This document shows positions 25,004-33,307 of a DNA stretch of 64,000 bases, in pieces; within the stretch, counting starts at the first letter, position 1; the number at the start of each line of letters is the position of its first letter. The notes below the pieces were generated by a model. The model was not told the DNA's origin. It was given only the letters and a program-made list of their open reading frames with translations, and made no database searches. This stretch comes from CAVUNY01 sp963843535 (lineage in GTDB: Bacteria > Chloroflexota > Anaerolineae > Anaerolineales > Anaerolineaceae): assembly GCA_963843535.1 (NCBI GenBank), contig CAWJKU010000004.1, positions 1,054,001-1,118,000 of the forward strand. The letters run 5' to 3'. The position numbers and the translations under genes were made by a program.

Positions 25004-25981
25004 TTACGAAAAACCGATCACGGGATGCGGCAGGTAAGCTTCTTCTAGCTGCTGAACCTCTTCCGGTGTGAGCCGGACCGAGAGGGCCGCGGCGGCATCC
25101 TCCAGGTGATTCGGCTTGGTGGCGCCGATAATCGGGGCGGTGACGAATGGTTTGGAGAGCATCCAGGCCAGGGCGACCTGGGCCATGGGCAGGCCGTGCG
25201 CCGCAGCCAGCTCACTGACCCGCTGCACGATGGCCACATTATCTTCGCGGTCATAACGCTGTTTCGTGACGGCATCGACCTGTGCTCGCAGGGTTTCGTT
25301 TTGTTCGAGCGACGGTTTCCGCGCCAGCCAGCCGCGCGCCAACGGCGAAAACGGGATGACGGCAATCTGCTGATCCTGGCAGAGCGGCAGCATTTCGCGT
25401 TCATCCTCGCGGTAGATCAGGTTGTAATGCGGCTGCATGGATACAAAACGCGTCCAGCCGTGCAGGTCCGCCGTGTACAGCGCTTTCGCGAACTGCCAGG
25501 CAAACATCGCCGACCCGCCGATGTAGCGGGCTTTGCCGGCGCGGACCACATCGTTCAGCGCTTCAAGGGTTTCCTCAATCGGGGTTTCATAGTCCCAACG
25601 GTGGATCTGGTACAGGTCGACATAATCCGTTCCCAGGCGATTAAGGCTGGCGTCGATCGCGGAGAGGATATGCTTGCGTGAAAGGCCTTGATTGTTGGCG
25701 CCTTTACCCGTCGCAAAACGCACTTTCGTGGCAATGACCACCTCATCGCGCCGGGCGAAGTCGCGCAGCGCGCGCCCGGTCACTTCTTCGCTCATGCCGT
25801 TGGAGTAGACATTGGCCGTGTCGAAAAAGTTGATCCCCAACTCCAGCGCGCGCTGAATATAAGGGCGGCTTTGCTCTTCGTTCAATGCCCAGCCATCCCG
25901 AGCCGGGTCGCCGTAGCTCATACAGCCCAGGCATATGCGCGAAACCTTCATGCCAGTGTTTCCAAAGCGAACGTACTCCAT
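25004..25981 (-). CDS. Aldo/keto reductase, voltage-channel-beta/YajO-like
   Basis: 325 aa NADPH-dependent oxidoreductase with the AKR TIM barrel. Catalytic residues are visible: Asp in FFDTANVYSNG, Tyr in the same segment, Lys in VVIATKV, and His in YQIHRWDYETPIEE. The C-terminal cofactor segment APIIGATKPNHLEDA marks NADPH binding. It reduces aldehydes or ketones; substrate unknown. AAGGAG precedes ATG 25981. It is the last of four AKR genes in the cluster, separated by 144 nt from the gene before it, so it may have its own promoter. Confidence 0.9.
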   Translation of the reverse strand: MEYVRFGNTGMKVSRICLGCMSYGDPARDGWALNEEQSRPYIQRALELGINFFDTANVYSNGMSEEVTGRALRDFARRDEVVIATKVRFATGKGANNQGLSRKHILSAIDASLNRLGTDYVDLYQIHRWDYETPIEETLEALNDVVRAGKARYIGGSAMFAWQFAKALYTADLHGWTRFVSMQPHYNLIYREDEREMLPLCQDQQIAVIPFSPLARGWLARKPSLEQNETLRAQVDAVTKQRYDREDNVAIVQRVSELAAAHGLPMAQVALAWMLSKPFVTAPIIGATKPNHLEDAAAALSVRLTPEEVQQLEEAYLPHPVIGFS

Positions 25982-26125
25982 GGTTTTCTCCTTTCGAGGG
26001 CATCCTGTGCTCGTCTTTTCTCACGCCTTGATTTATGCCGGTTGGGCGGCCTTGTGGCGCGCCTTTCGATCCAGATACATTATGTACATCCTGCACAACA
26101 GAGTCAATGAAGCGGCGACCAACAT

Positions 26126-27250
26126 CTACGAAGATGGAGACATATGCTTTTCCCAAAACTGGACGGCATCCTCGAGCCAGCCCTCCGCATTTGTCCCAAT
26201 CCCCAATCCAAAGCCGTGACCGACGTTCTTGTATACGTGGAATTCCACATCGACGCCGGCGCTTTGCATCGAATTTACGCGCCCCTGCATCGTGGATGCA
26301 CTGGCTATTCCATCTCTTTCGCCCACGACAGCAAACGTGGGCGGATCGCTTTTTGTGAAGTCCGTATGCCCGGTATACGCCATGACGACGGTGCCTGGGC
26401 GGGGGATCTCGTCCCCCCCGTAAGCAGAAGCGCCATACGAGCCAATTCGGGCTGCCATTCTGGCTCCCGCTGAACTGCCCCATACGGAGTAGTTTTCTGT
26501 GTTAACGTCCAGCGTTTTTGCGTTTTTAAAAATATAGGATAGGGCAGCAGCAAGATCTTCGCAAGCGATCTCCTCGCCACCCACCCGATATTGCAAAACA
26601 AAAGCGTTGTATCCCATTTGACTAAGCGCGATCGCATGTGGAAATCCCTCGTGGACAGAGCCGACATAGGAAAATCCGCCGCCGGGGCTGATCACTGCAA
26701 AGGGCGCCCCCGGCTTGCCTCGGAAGAAGAACAGCCCGGTAGATTCTTTTGTGGGGTCCGACTGCTTCTGCTGGTCGGTGTAAAAGTCATAAAAAAAGGT
26801 TTCTCCGGAGCCCACCTCATCGATCATAGCGTTAATCGCATTCACCACTGCGTCAGGGTCAACATTGCTGTGGTAGGGCAGCAGCGAAGTGACGTTCTCC
26901 AACGGCATATCGTTGTCGTAACGCCCACCGTCCAGCGGGAGGATAAACTGGCCGAAGCCTTTAAAAGCCGGATGGTTTACGACATCACGGATGGTATTAA
27001 TGGTTTTCAAATGCATCTCTTTTTGCGTTATGCTTCCAGAATCCTCCCTCTTCGTTATTTCTTCGCGCATGGCAGTTGGTGTAGATGTTTGGCTAATAAG
27101 CGCAGCATTGGGGGGCGCTCCCACAGGAAATGTACCAGTCTGTACCGCGGGTTGTGTGGGGGGAGCTTTCGTGGTCGAATCTATTTGATAACAACCGGTT
27201 AGAAAAAGGAGAAAAAAACAGAATAAGCCCACCCTGACAATTAATTTCAT
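26126..27250 (-). CDS. Alpha/beta hydrolase lipoprotein (cluster copy 1)
   Basis: 374 aa. Signal peptide with lipobox LTGC (Cys near residue 20), a Thr/Pro-rich spacer, then a helical segment and an alpha/beta-hydrolase domain from about residue 170. Active-site features: oxyanion turn SPGGGFSYVG, nucleophile motif WGSSAGAR (G-x-S-x-G), the acid region near VGERDGIAS, and catalytic His in GHGFGLG. It resembles esterases/acetylxylan-esterase-like BD-FAE proteins. It is probably anchored outside the cell and cleaves an ester. ATG 27250 is preferred over an upstream TTG because it lies just after the stop of the preceding paralogue. Confidence 0.8.
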   Translation of the reverse strand: MKLIVRVGLFCFFLLFLTGCYQIDSTTKAPPTQPAVQTGTFPVGAPPNAALISQTSTPTAMREEITKREDSGSITQKEMHLKTINTIRDVVNHPAFKGFGQFILPLDGGRYDNDMPLENVTSLLPYHSNVDPDAVVNAINAMIDEVGSGETFFYDFYTDQQKQSDPTKESTGLFFFRGKPGAPFAVISPGGGFSYVGSVHEGFPHAIALSQMGYNAFVLQYRVGGEEIACEDLAAALSYIFKNAKTLDVNTENYSVWGSSAGARMAARIGSYGASAYGGDEIPRPGTVVMAYTGHTDFTKSDPPTFAVVGERDGIASASTMQGRVNSMQSAGVDVEFHVYKNVGHGFGLGIGTNAEGWLEDAVQFWEKHMSPSS

Positions 27251-27254
27251 TTTG

Positions 27255-28319
27255 CTAATTGTTCTCAAAAATTTTTGTTACCCAGTGATCGAAGTCTTGA
27301 ATCCACTGACCATCCCCGGCACCAAAACCATGCGGCCAGCCCTGGAGGACATGAGCTTCCACGGGCACGCCCGCCTGCCGGAGGGCTGCGATACATTTTT
27401 CAAATTCCCCAATAAAGGGGTCTTTTGTACCGATAGCAAAGAATGTTGGCGGCAGATTCGATTTCTTAAACTTCTCGACATCTGTAGAAGCAAAACTCAG
27501 TCTTCCATAAAAAGAATAGATCATCCCATCGGCACTGGCATCGGCTGAAACCTTATCCAGTTTATCCGGCACATACTTCGGATCGATCGCGGTTCCGTTT
27601 ACTGTTCCATCAAAATTCAACAACTCCTCACCCCAGAGGATACCTCCGGCTGAGAAGCCGATCACGGCAATATCATTCTCATCCATGCCATACTCCGCCG
27701 CATGGTCGCGGACATACCGCACTGCCCGTCCAAGATCCAGCGCTCCTTCCTGCACCGAATAAGGCTGCAGCCGATAGTTCACCACAAAGCTTTGATACCC
27801 AAGATTATTGAATGCTTCGGCAACGGGCGCACCCTCGGTTTCACTGCGAAACCGAAAAGCGCCGCCTGCAGCAAGTAGCACCGCTCCTTTCACTTCCACG
27901 CCTTGTTTGGTTGGAAAGTACACCATGTTGGGGCGAAAATCAGGTGGGTCAAAGTAAGTAGAGTTTGGGTTTTCCGTATACACCGTGGTTGTCGGCATGT
28001 TCCCTTTCTCCCAAAGATAAATCAAATTTTGTCGTGATCCAGGTTTCGTCATATCTCCGTCGCTTTCCGCATTTGGGCTGGGAGTGCTGCTCTCATTGGT
28101 TTGGGTTGAGCTGATTTTTGTCGGAGACGGTGTGTCTGTCTCCGAGACTGCTCCATTTTCCGCTATTGGATCGGGAGTGCTGCTCCCGTCGCTTTGAGGT
28201 GAGCTGATTTCTGCCGCAGGTGGTGTGCCTGTCACGGAAACTGCTCCCTTTCCCGAGCATCCTGAAAGGAGTGTGAATACTAGAAGAAAATAGAGCAATC
28301 TATTTCTTTTTCTGAACAT
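27255..28319 (-). CDS. Alpha/beta hydrolase lipoprotein (cluster copy 2)
   Basis: 354 aa. Lipobox LLSGC (Cys about residue 21), then a Ser/Thr/Pro linker that contains an internal duplication: the blocks EISSPQSDGSSTPDP and KISSTQTNESSTPSP repeat about 35 residues apart. The hydrolase domain has LLAAGGAFRFRSE (oxyanion region), IGFSAGG (nucleophile), the acid in GTKDPFIGEFE and catalytic His in WPHGFGAG. It is a paralogue of the next gene downstream, only 4 nt away. Likely esterase of short-chain or sugar esters; substrate unknown. Confidence 0.8.
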   Translation of the reverse strand: MFRKRNRLLYFLLVFTLLSGCSGKGAVSVTGTPPAAEISSPQSDGSSTPDPIAENGAVSETDTPSPTKISSTQTNESSTPSPNAESDGDMTKPGSRQNLIYLWEKGNMPTTTVYTENPNSTYFDPPDFRPNMVYFPTKQGVEVKGAVLLAAGGAFRFRSETEGAPVAEAFNNLGYQSFVVNYRLQPYSVQEGALDLGRAVRYVRDHAAEYGMDENDIAVIGFSAGGILWGEELLNFDGTVNGTAIDPKYVPDKLDKVSADASADGMIYSFYGRLSFASTDVEKFKKSNLPPTFFAIGTKDPFIGEFEKCIAALRQAGVPVEAHVLQGWPHGFGAGDGQWIQDFDHWVTKIFENN

Positions 28320-28340
28320 TGGGATTCTCCGCTGCTGGCT

Positions 28341-29195
28341 TCAGGTGTTGCGTTTTACCCCGCTCAACATTTTCACGATGTTCGGATCGCGATGATCAAA
28401 AAAGCTGCTCTTTTTGGTATCCAGCGTTGCAATAGCAGCCATGTCTTCGGCGCTGAGTTCTACATCGAATACGTTGAAATTCTCTTCAATTCGCTCTTTC
28501 CGAACAGACTTGGGGATTGCAACAACGCCGCGTTGGGTCAGCCATCGCAGAATGATCTGTGCCACGGTTTTCTGGTATTTCCCGGCGAGCTTAAGCAGCA
28601 GCTCGTTATGGAAAATATTATTTTTGCCTTCGGCAAATGGCCCCCAGGATTCGATCTGCACCCCATTGTCATGCAAAAATTTTTGGGTTTCAATTTGCTG
28701 GTTGAACGGATGGGTTTCGATCTGGTTGACAGCCGGCGCCACCTGGTGATGGCAAATCATGTCCATGACTCGATCGGGTTGGAAGTTGCTGAAGCCGATG
28801 GCGCGTATCCGGCCTTCCAGATACAGCTCTTCCATCGCCCGCCAGGCGCCGTACACATCCCCAAAGGGTTGGTGGATCAGGTATAGATCCAAGGTTTCGA
28901 GCTGCAAACGCTGCATGGATCGTTCAAACGCCTTTTTGGTCCTGTCATACCCCGCATCCGCAATCCACAGCTTGGTGGTGATAAACAATTCCTCTCGTGG
29001 CACGCCGCTTCTTATAATGGCTTTACCGACTGCTTCTTCATTGCCGTAAGAAGCAGCGGTGTCAATCAGACGGTAGCCAGTGCGAATGGCGTCAACCACG
29101 CTCCGTTCACATTCTTCGGCATCGGCGATCTGAAAAACGCCGAACCCAAGCAGGGGCATTTGCACCCCGTTGATCAATTTTACGGTTTGCATCAT
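28341..29195 (-). CDS. Aldo/keto reductase, AKR5-like (diketogluconate reductase type)
   Basis: 284 aa. Motifs GFGVFQIADAEE, DTAASYGNEEAVGKAI (catalytic Asp, Tyr), ITTKLW (Lys), LIHQPFGDVYGAWRAME (catalytic His) and IRAIGFSNF are those of the AKR5 group, which reduces sugars, methylglyoxal and other aldehydes. The NADPH-binding end VAIPKSVRKERIEENFNVF is intact. The first ATG is 1 nt from AGAGGA and the second (29192) is better spaced. It lies mid-cluster between the NTF2-like and hydrolase genes. Confidence 0.9.
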   Translation of the reverse strand: MMQTVKLINGVQMPLLGFGVFQIADAEECERSVVDAIRTGYRLIDTAASYGNEEAVGKAIIRSGVPREELFITTKLWIADAGYDRTKKAFERSMQRLQLETLDLYLIHQPFGDVYGAWRAMEELYLEGRIRAIGFSNFQPDRVMDMICHHQVAPAVNQIETHPFNQQIETQKFLHDNGVQIESWGPFAEGKNNIFHNELLLKLAGKYQKTVAQIILRWLTQRGVVAIPKSVRKERIEENFNVFDVELSAEDMAAIATLDTKKSSFFDHRDPNIVKMLSGVKRNT

Positions 29196-29215
29196 TTCCT
29201 CTTTTGTTTCTGTGG

Positions 29216-29611
29216 TTAATGGGTGTCGTTTGGTGTAAGCAGCCGGGTAAACGAGAGCGAGGCTAATGTCCAGGTACTGCCTTGCTGCACATACACTTCG
29301 GTCACCATGAAGGGGTTGGTGACCTCATTGCCGCCGACCACGGCCAGCAGCGTAATTCTGTTTAAAAGGATGGCCGTATGATCAATGATATTCACTGACA
29401 CTTCATGGATGTCTGCTTTTTTGTAGTGGATCCCGCCGCTTTTTATGATCTCTATTTCACGCTCTTTGCCCCAGGCTCCGCCCATGTGTACAAAGACAGA
29501 TTTTTCATGGAAGAGAGCGTCCAGGGTGTCTGCGTTGCGCTCTGACATCCAGACCCACTTCTCTTTAGAGAGGTTGATAACTTCTTGTTCAAGGTTTTCA
29601 TTTTCCATCAT
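29216..29611 (-). CDS. NTF2-like (SnoaL/DUF4440-type) small protein
   Basis: 131 aa cone-shaped NTF2-like fold: long N-terminal helix (EQEVINLSKEKWVWMSERNA), DTLDALFHEKSVFVHMGG, and a sheet ending GSTWTLASLSFTRLL. Members bind small ligands or act as isomerases and hydrolases, and they often sit next to aldo/keto reductases in stress-type clusters. Start preceded by AAGGAG. The catalytic role cannot be assigned. Confidence 0.75.
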   Translation of the reverse strand: MMENENLEQEVINLSKEKWVWMSERNADTLDALFHEKSVFVHMGGAWGKEREIEIIKSGGIHYKKADIHEVSVNIIDHTAILLNRITLLAVVGGNEVTNPFMVTEVYVQQGSTWTLASLSFTRLLTPNDTH

Positions 29612-29906
29612 TCACTCCTTTTATACTGTTGGTCAAGGCGGGCTGGGAAGTTCCTGGCTGTGGAGAAAGTTTTGTTTGATTTTCAGCAAGCACCATAGTT
29701 GATGCTTGAGCCATCGTTGGATTGGCAGGCTGTGCAGTGGTTGGCGTTGGAGTCTCTGGTGGGAGACCCACCTGAGGTTGGTTGACCACCGCAGTCGTAC
29801 CATTGGGTGTAGATGAATTGCCTGTGGCGCGACAGGCGGTAAGGATGGCTGCCGATGATAACACCAACAACCGCAGCGCCTCTCGACGGGATATCTTTTT
29901 TTTCAT
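29598..29906 (-). CDS. Short Tat-type lipoprotein, probably truncated
   Basis: 102 aa. It begins MKKKISRREALRLL, a twin-arginine-like N-terminus, followed by a lipobox ending LTAC (about residue 22). The remainder is a Thr/Pro/Gln-rich linker with no recognisable domain, ending SIKGVNDGK. The linker looks like the spacer of a larger lipoprotein whose functional domain has been lost; in similar clusters a flavodoxin or other domain commonly follows. It overlaps the NTF2-like gene by 14 nt, and no ribosome site is visible. Could be a remnant. Confidence 0.5.
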   Translation of the reverse strand: MKKKISRREALRLLVLSSAAILTACRATGNSSTPNGTTAVVNQPQVGLPPETPTPTTAQPANPTMAQASTMVLAENQTKLSPQPGTSQPALTNSIKGVNDGK

Positions 29907-29917
29907 TTTAAAATTGA

Positions 29918-30307
29918 CTACGAGCCTGTCAGCCGCGGCACGAGCTGGATCGTCGCGGCCCGGGCTTGTGGTGTAACACAAGCATCAACGTACTCTTTTG
30001 GCTGCCGCCGGTACTTTTCTCGGTAGGCGGCATCGATTTGATCATGAATCATGGAATTGTTCATTTCCATAAAGGTGACATCCTTTGCCACCCCGCCCGC
30101 CTGGATGCGACCCTTATGGCGCGTCAGAACGCCGCGGAACCAGTCAGAGCCGCGCCCATTCACCGACCGCACGTACAAATCGTCGGCCACGCGAACTACC
30201 CAAATGGTTCTTGACTTTCGCAGCGTACCATCCTGTCGAAGACTCGCTATCTCCAGTTCTTCCGCCGCAACAACCCTATCGAGCTCGCTCCTCGTCCAGG
30301 CTGTCAT
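29918..30307 (-). CDS. DUF2255 family protein
   Basis: 129 aa. Sequence blocks WTRSELDRVVAAEELEIASL, TIWVVRVADDLYVRSVNG and GSDWFRGVLTRHKGRIQAGG match the DUF2255 family, which has a small beta-rich fold of unknown function and often occurs with oxidoreductases. It sits between an AKR gene and the short lipoprotein gene in the same orientation. No catalytic residue can be named. Confidence 0.75.
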   Translation of the reverse strand: MTAWTRSELDRVVAAEELEIASLRQDGTLRKSRTIWVVRVADDLYVRSVNGRGSDWFRGVLTRHKGRIQAGGVAKDVTFMEMNNSMIHDQIDAAYREKYRRQPKEYVDACVTPQARAATIQLVPRLTGS

Positions 30308-30351
30308 TGATACACCTCCTACTCTCGATATAAAAACCCTTGCCGTGTTCC

Positions 30352-31347
30352 TTAGCGGCCCGTCATTTTTAGCACTGCTTCAGGGAGCCGAGCGCCCTGG
30401 ATCTGAATCTTTACCGCGGCAGCATTAATCTCGCCCAGATCTCCTGACGTCAACTTGACATTCACCGCGCCGATGTTTTCTTCCAGGCGGTGCAGCTTGG
30501 TGGTGCCCGGGATGGGGACAATCCACGGCTTCTGCGCCAGCAGCCAGGCGAGTGCAATCTGAGCTGGTGTCGCCCCCTTTTGTTCCGCAATGCTGTTCAG
30601 CAGATCAACCAGAACCTGATTGGCTTTGCGGTTCTCCGGGGTAAAGCGCGGCGAGATATTGCGAAAATCTGTGCTGTGAAAAGTTGTGCTTGGGTCGATT
30701 TTACCGGTAAGGAAGCCCGCGCCTAAGGGGCTAAAGGGTACAAAACCAATCCCAAGCTCCTCGCAGGCTGGCAGCACTTCCGCTTCTGGATCTTTCGTCC
30801 ACAGCGAGTATTCGCTCTGCACCGCCGTGACCGGCTGGACAGCATGGGCGCGGCGGATCGTCTTCGCGGCAGCCTCTGAAAGGCCGAAGTGTTTCACCTT
30901 ACCTTGTTGAATCAGGTCTTTCACCGCGCCTGCGACATCTTCGATCGGTACATCCAGGTCAACCCTGTGCTGGTAGAACAGATCGATCACATCCGTGTGG
31001 AGCCGTATAAGCGATGCATTGGCCACTTCTTTGATATGCTCGGGCCGGCTGTTCAACTTCCCCGTCCGCGCTTTGGTGACGGGGTCAATATCATGCCCGA
31101 ACTTGGTGGCAATCACCACCTGGCCGCGGACTGGGGCGAGCGCCTCGCCCAATAGTTCTTCATTGGTAAACGGGCCGTAGCCCTCTGCCGTATCGAAGAA
31201 GGTGATCCCACGGTCTACAGCCTCGCGGATGAGGGCAATCATCTCCTGTTTATCCGGCGCCGGACCGTAGGACTGGCTCATGCCCATACATCCCAGCCCA
31301 AGAGCTGAGACTTCTAATCCATTATTACCCAATTTTCGCTTGAGCAA
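30352..31347 (-). CDS. Aldo/keto reductase, YakC/AKR13-like (copy B)
   Basis: 331 aa. Motifs GLGCMGMSQSYGPAPD, FFDTAEGYGPFTNEELLGEA (catalytic Asp, Tyr), VIATKFG (Lys), DLFYQHRVDLDVPIEDVAGA (His) and WIVPIPGTTKLHRLEEN (NADPH site) are intact. It is clearly paralogous to the next gene upstream. Translation appears to start at TTG 31347, with GGAG 6 nt before it. It probably detoxifies or reduces aldehydes; the tandem pair suggests recent duplication. Confidence 0.9.
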   Translation of the reverse strand: MLKRKLGNNGLEVSALGLGCMGMSQSYGPAPDKQEMIALIREAVDRGITFFDTAEGYGPFTNEELLGEALAPVRGQVVIATKFGHDIDPVTKARTGKLNSRPEHIKEVANASLIRLHTDVIDLFYQHRVDLDVPIEDVAGAVKDLIQQGKVKHFGLSEAAAKTIRRAHAVQPVTAVQSEYSLWTKDPEAEVLPACEELGIGFVPFSPLGAGFLTGKIDPSTTFHSTDFRNISPRFTPENRKANQVLVDLLNSIAEQKGATPAQIALAWLLAQKPWIVPIPGTTKLHRLEENIGAVNVKLTSGDLGEINAAAVKIQIQGARLPEAVLKMTGR

Positions 31348-31444
31348 TTGAAACTCCTATTTTGATGAATCGGTCATTGCGAAGGCTCTTTCTCGCCACT
31401 TCAGGTGTAAGTGTCACATGCATGGCTCACACAGTGCGACAAGC

Positions 31445-32410
31445 TTAATACCGGTCTCCGACTACTTTAATATGGGCCATTGCCTCGTTAATCCGGCGCA
31501 GATCGTCCACCGTCAACTGGATGTTCACCGAGCCGTTGTTCTCATCCAGCCGCTCGAGCTTGCGCGAGCCGGGGATAGGCACAATCCAGGGTTTCTGCGC
31601 CAGCAGCCAGGCCAGGGCAATCTGGGCCGGGGTGCCGCCTTTTTGCGCCGCGATCTGCTCCAGCAATTCGATCACCGCCCGGTTGGCTTTGATCGCTTCT
31701 TGGGTAAAGCGTGGGTTGCGGCTGCGGATATCCGAGCTGGCGAAGGTGGTCGTCTCATCAATTTTGCCGGTCAGGTAGCCGCGCCCCAGCGGGCTGTAGG
31801 GCACCAGGCCAATCCCCAGTTCCTCGCAGGTGGGCAGGATTTCCGGTTCAATCGTCCGCCACCAGATCGAATATTCGCTCTGCAGTGCGGTGACAGGCTG
31901 GACAGCGTGCGCGCGGCGGATCTGATCGGCGTTGGATTCGGACAGCCCGAAATGCTTTACCTTACCCGCCTGGATCAGGTCCTTCACCGCCCCGGCCACT
32001 TCCTCGATCGGAACGTTCGGGTCCGGGCGGTGCTGGTAAAACAGGTCGATCGCCTCCACGCGCAGGCGTTTTAGCGAAGCCTCAGCCACCCGCTTGATTT
32101 GCTCTGGCCGGCTGTCCACGCCCATGCTGGTAAGGGGACCCTTGAAAGGATCATGTTTCCACCCAAACTTGGTGGCGATCACCACCTTGCCCTTGTAAGG
32201 CTCCAGCGCTTCGCCCACCAACTCTTCGTTGGTGAACGGTCCATACACCTCCGCTGTATCGAAGAAGGTGATGCCGAGATCTACAGCCTTGCGAATGAAG
32301 GCGATCATCTCCTGTTTGTCGGTCGGCGTGTCGCCAAAGCTCATCCGCATGCAGCCCAGCCCGAGGGCTGAAACTTCCAGGTTGCTGTTTCCAAGGTTAC
32401 GCTTTTGCAT
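31445..32410 (-). CDS. Aldo/keto reductase, YakC/AKR13-like (copy A)
   Basis: 321 aa. Same architecture as copy B: GLGCMRMSFGDTPTD, FFDTAEVYGPFTNEELVGEA, VIATKFGWKHDPFKG, DLFYQHRPDPNVPIEEVAGA, WIVPIPGSRKLERLDEN. It starts 29 nt after the MerR gene, with AGGAA before ATG 32410, so it is the first structural gene of the regulon. All catalytic residues (Asp, Tyr, Lys, His) are present. Confidence 0.92.
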   Translation of the reverse strand: MQKRNLGNSNLEVSALGLGCMRMSFGDTPTDKQEMIAFIRKAVDLGITFFDTAEVYGPFTNEELVGEALEPYKGKVVIATKFGWKHDPFKGPLTSMGVDSRPEQIKRVAEASLKRLRVEAIDLFYQHRPDPNVPIEEVAGAVKDLIQAGKVKHFGLSESNADQIRRAHAVQPVTALQSEYSIWWRTIEPEILPTCEELGIGLVPYSPLGRGYLTGKIDETTTFASSDIRSRNPRFTQEAIKANRAVIELLEQIAAQKGGTPAQIALAWLLAQKPWIVPIPGSRKLERLDENNGSVNIQLTVDDLRRINEAMAHIKVVGDRY

Positions 32411-32438
32411 TTTCTAAATTCCTCTCATTGTGTTTTAT

Positions 32439-32846
32439 TCAAATGATTTCTGACACTTGTTCTTCAGTTTGAGCCAACTCTCTCTCTTTTTTTAAAACTG
32501 CGTTTTCATACACATCAATTTTATGATCCAGGATGTCCAGCGTTTTTTGTAATTCTTTCATCCTGGCCGCTAGCAGATCCCGCTGCTCGATCAAGATTTC
32601 TTTTCGGGCGGCAATGGTCTGGTCGCCTTGTTTTACCAGTCCGACGTACTCAATCAGCACTTCGATCGGAAGCCCCGCGCTCCTCATGCACTTGATGAAC
32701 TCAACCCGCCTTTCATCGATTTCGTTGTAATCTCTGATGCCGCTTTCATTTCGATTTACAGTCGGGATGAGTCCAATACGTTCATAGTAGCGCAAGGTAT
32801 CCGACGTGATACCATACTTCTCACTTACATCCGCGATTTTCATCAT
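32439..32846 (-). CDS. MerR-family transcriptional regulator (AdhR-like)
   Basis: 135 aa. An N-terminal MerR winged helix (MKIADVSEKYGITSDTLRYYERIGLIP) is followed by a dimerising coiled coil (about 78-125: RKEILIEQRDLLAARMKELQ). It has only one Cys (in FIKCMRSAG) and no metal-binding loop at the C-terminus, so metal sensing is unlikely. Aldehyde or thiol-reactive sensing, as in AdhR-type regulators that sit beside aldo/keto reductases, fits better. GAGGTGA precedes the start. A typical MerR operator-promoter lies at 32862-32892. It probably activates itself and the genes downstream. Confidence 0.9.
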   Translation of the reverse strand: MMKIADVSEKYGITSDTLRYYERIGLIPTVNRNESGIRDYNEIDERRVEFIKCMRSAGLPIEVLIEYVGLVKQGDQTIAARKEILIEQRDLLAARMKELQKTLDILDHKIDVYENAVLKKERELAQTEEQVSEII

Positions 32847-32861
32847 TTCACCTCTACGGAT

Positions 32862-32892
32862 AGTGTATCACCTGGAGTCGACTCCAAGTCAA
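32862..32892 (-). promoter_or_regulatory. MerR-type promoter with 19-bp spacer and palindromic operator
   Basis: On the minus strand, TTGACT (32892-32887) and TACACT (32867-32862) are separated by 19 bp. This over-long spacing is typical of MerR-activated promoters. The perfect palindrome TGGAGTCGACTCCA (32873-32886) fills the spacer. No other copy of this palindrome was seen in the cluster. Confidence 0.85.
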
Positions 32893-33093
32893 GTGGTTTT
32901 CGTCAAGAAATCAGAATCAGAGGGAATAGCGTCACGACAGGTTCAGGCTGGCGAGGTAAACCTGCAAATTCGGCACATTTTACCGTATCTTTACTTTGCG
33001 CGGAGTTTTGGTTGAAATACAAATATAAATAAATTCGATAAACGATTATAATTACTATAAATAAAGTTTAAATATTTTTCGAGGGAGGCAGCC

Positions 33094-33294
33094 ATGAAAT
33101 TAGTATTAACCATTATCGGTTTCTTAATCTCTGTGGCCGGGTTCATCTGGTTCTTACAGGGGATCAATGTCTTTCCGGGCAGTTTCATGACTGGTCAAAG
33201 CCAATGGGCAGTCTATGGGGTAATCGCGTTTGTCATTGGGAGCGGGCTGATTGTCTTCGCTAACCGGCGAGACAGAATGACGCCCAAGTCGTAA
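33094..33294 (+). CDS. Small membrane protein, two predicted helices (66 aa)
   Basis: Two hydrophobic segments (about residues 3-23 and 38-57) joined by GINVFPGSFMTGQSQW, with a short charged C-terminus. GAGGGAGG precedes ATG 33094 and a TATAAT occurs at 33047-33052, so expression is plausible. I recall similar short proteins in other Chloroflexota, but no function is known. It converges with the TetR gene. Confidence 0.65.
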   Translation: MKLVLTIIGFLISVAGFIWFLQGINVFPGSFMTGQSQWAVYGVIAFVIGSGLIVFANRRDRMTPKS

Positions 33295-33307
33295 AGCCAA
33301 ACCGAAT

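Noticed and set aside
26126..27268. TTG 27268 as start of the first hydrolase
   Set aside because: ATG 27250 gives a clean signal peptide; the longer form would overlap the previous gene's end without a ribosome site.
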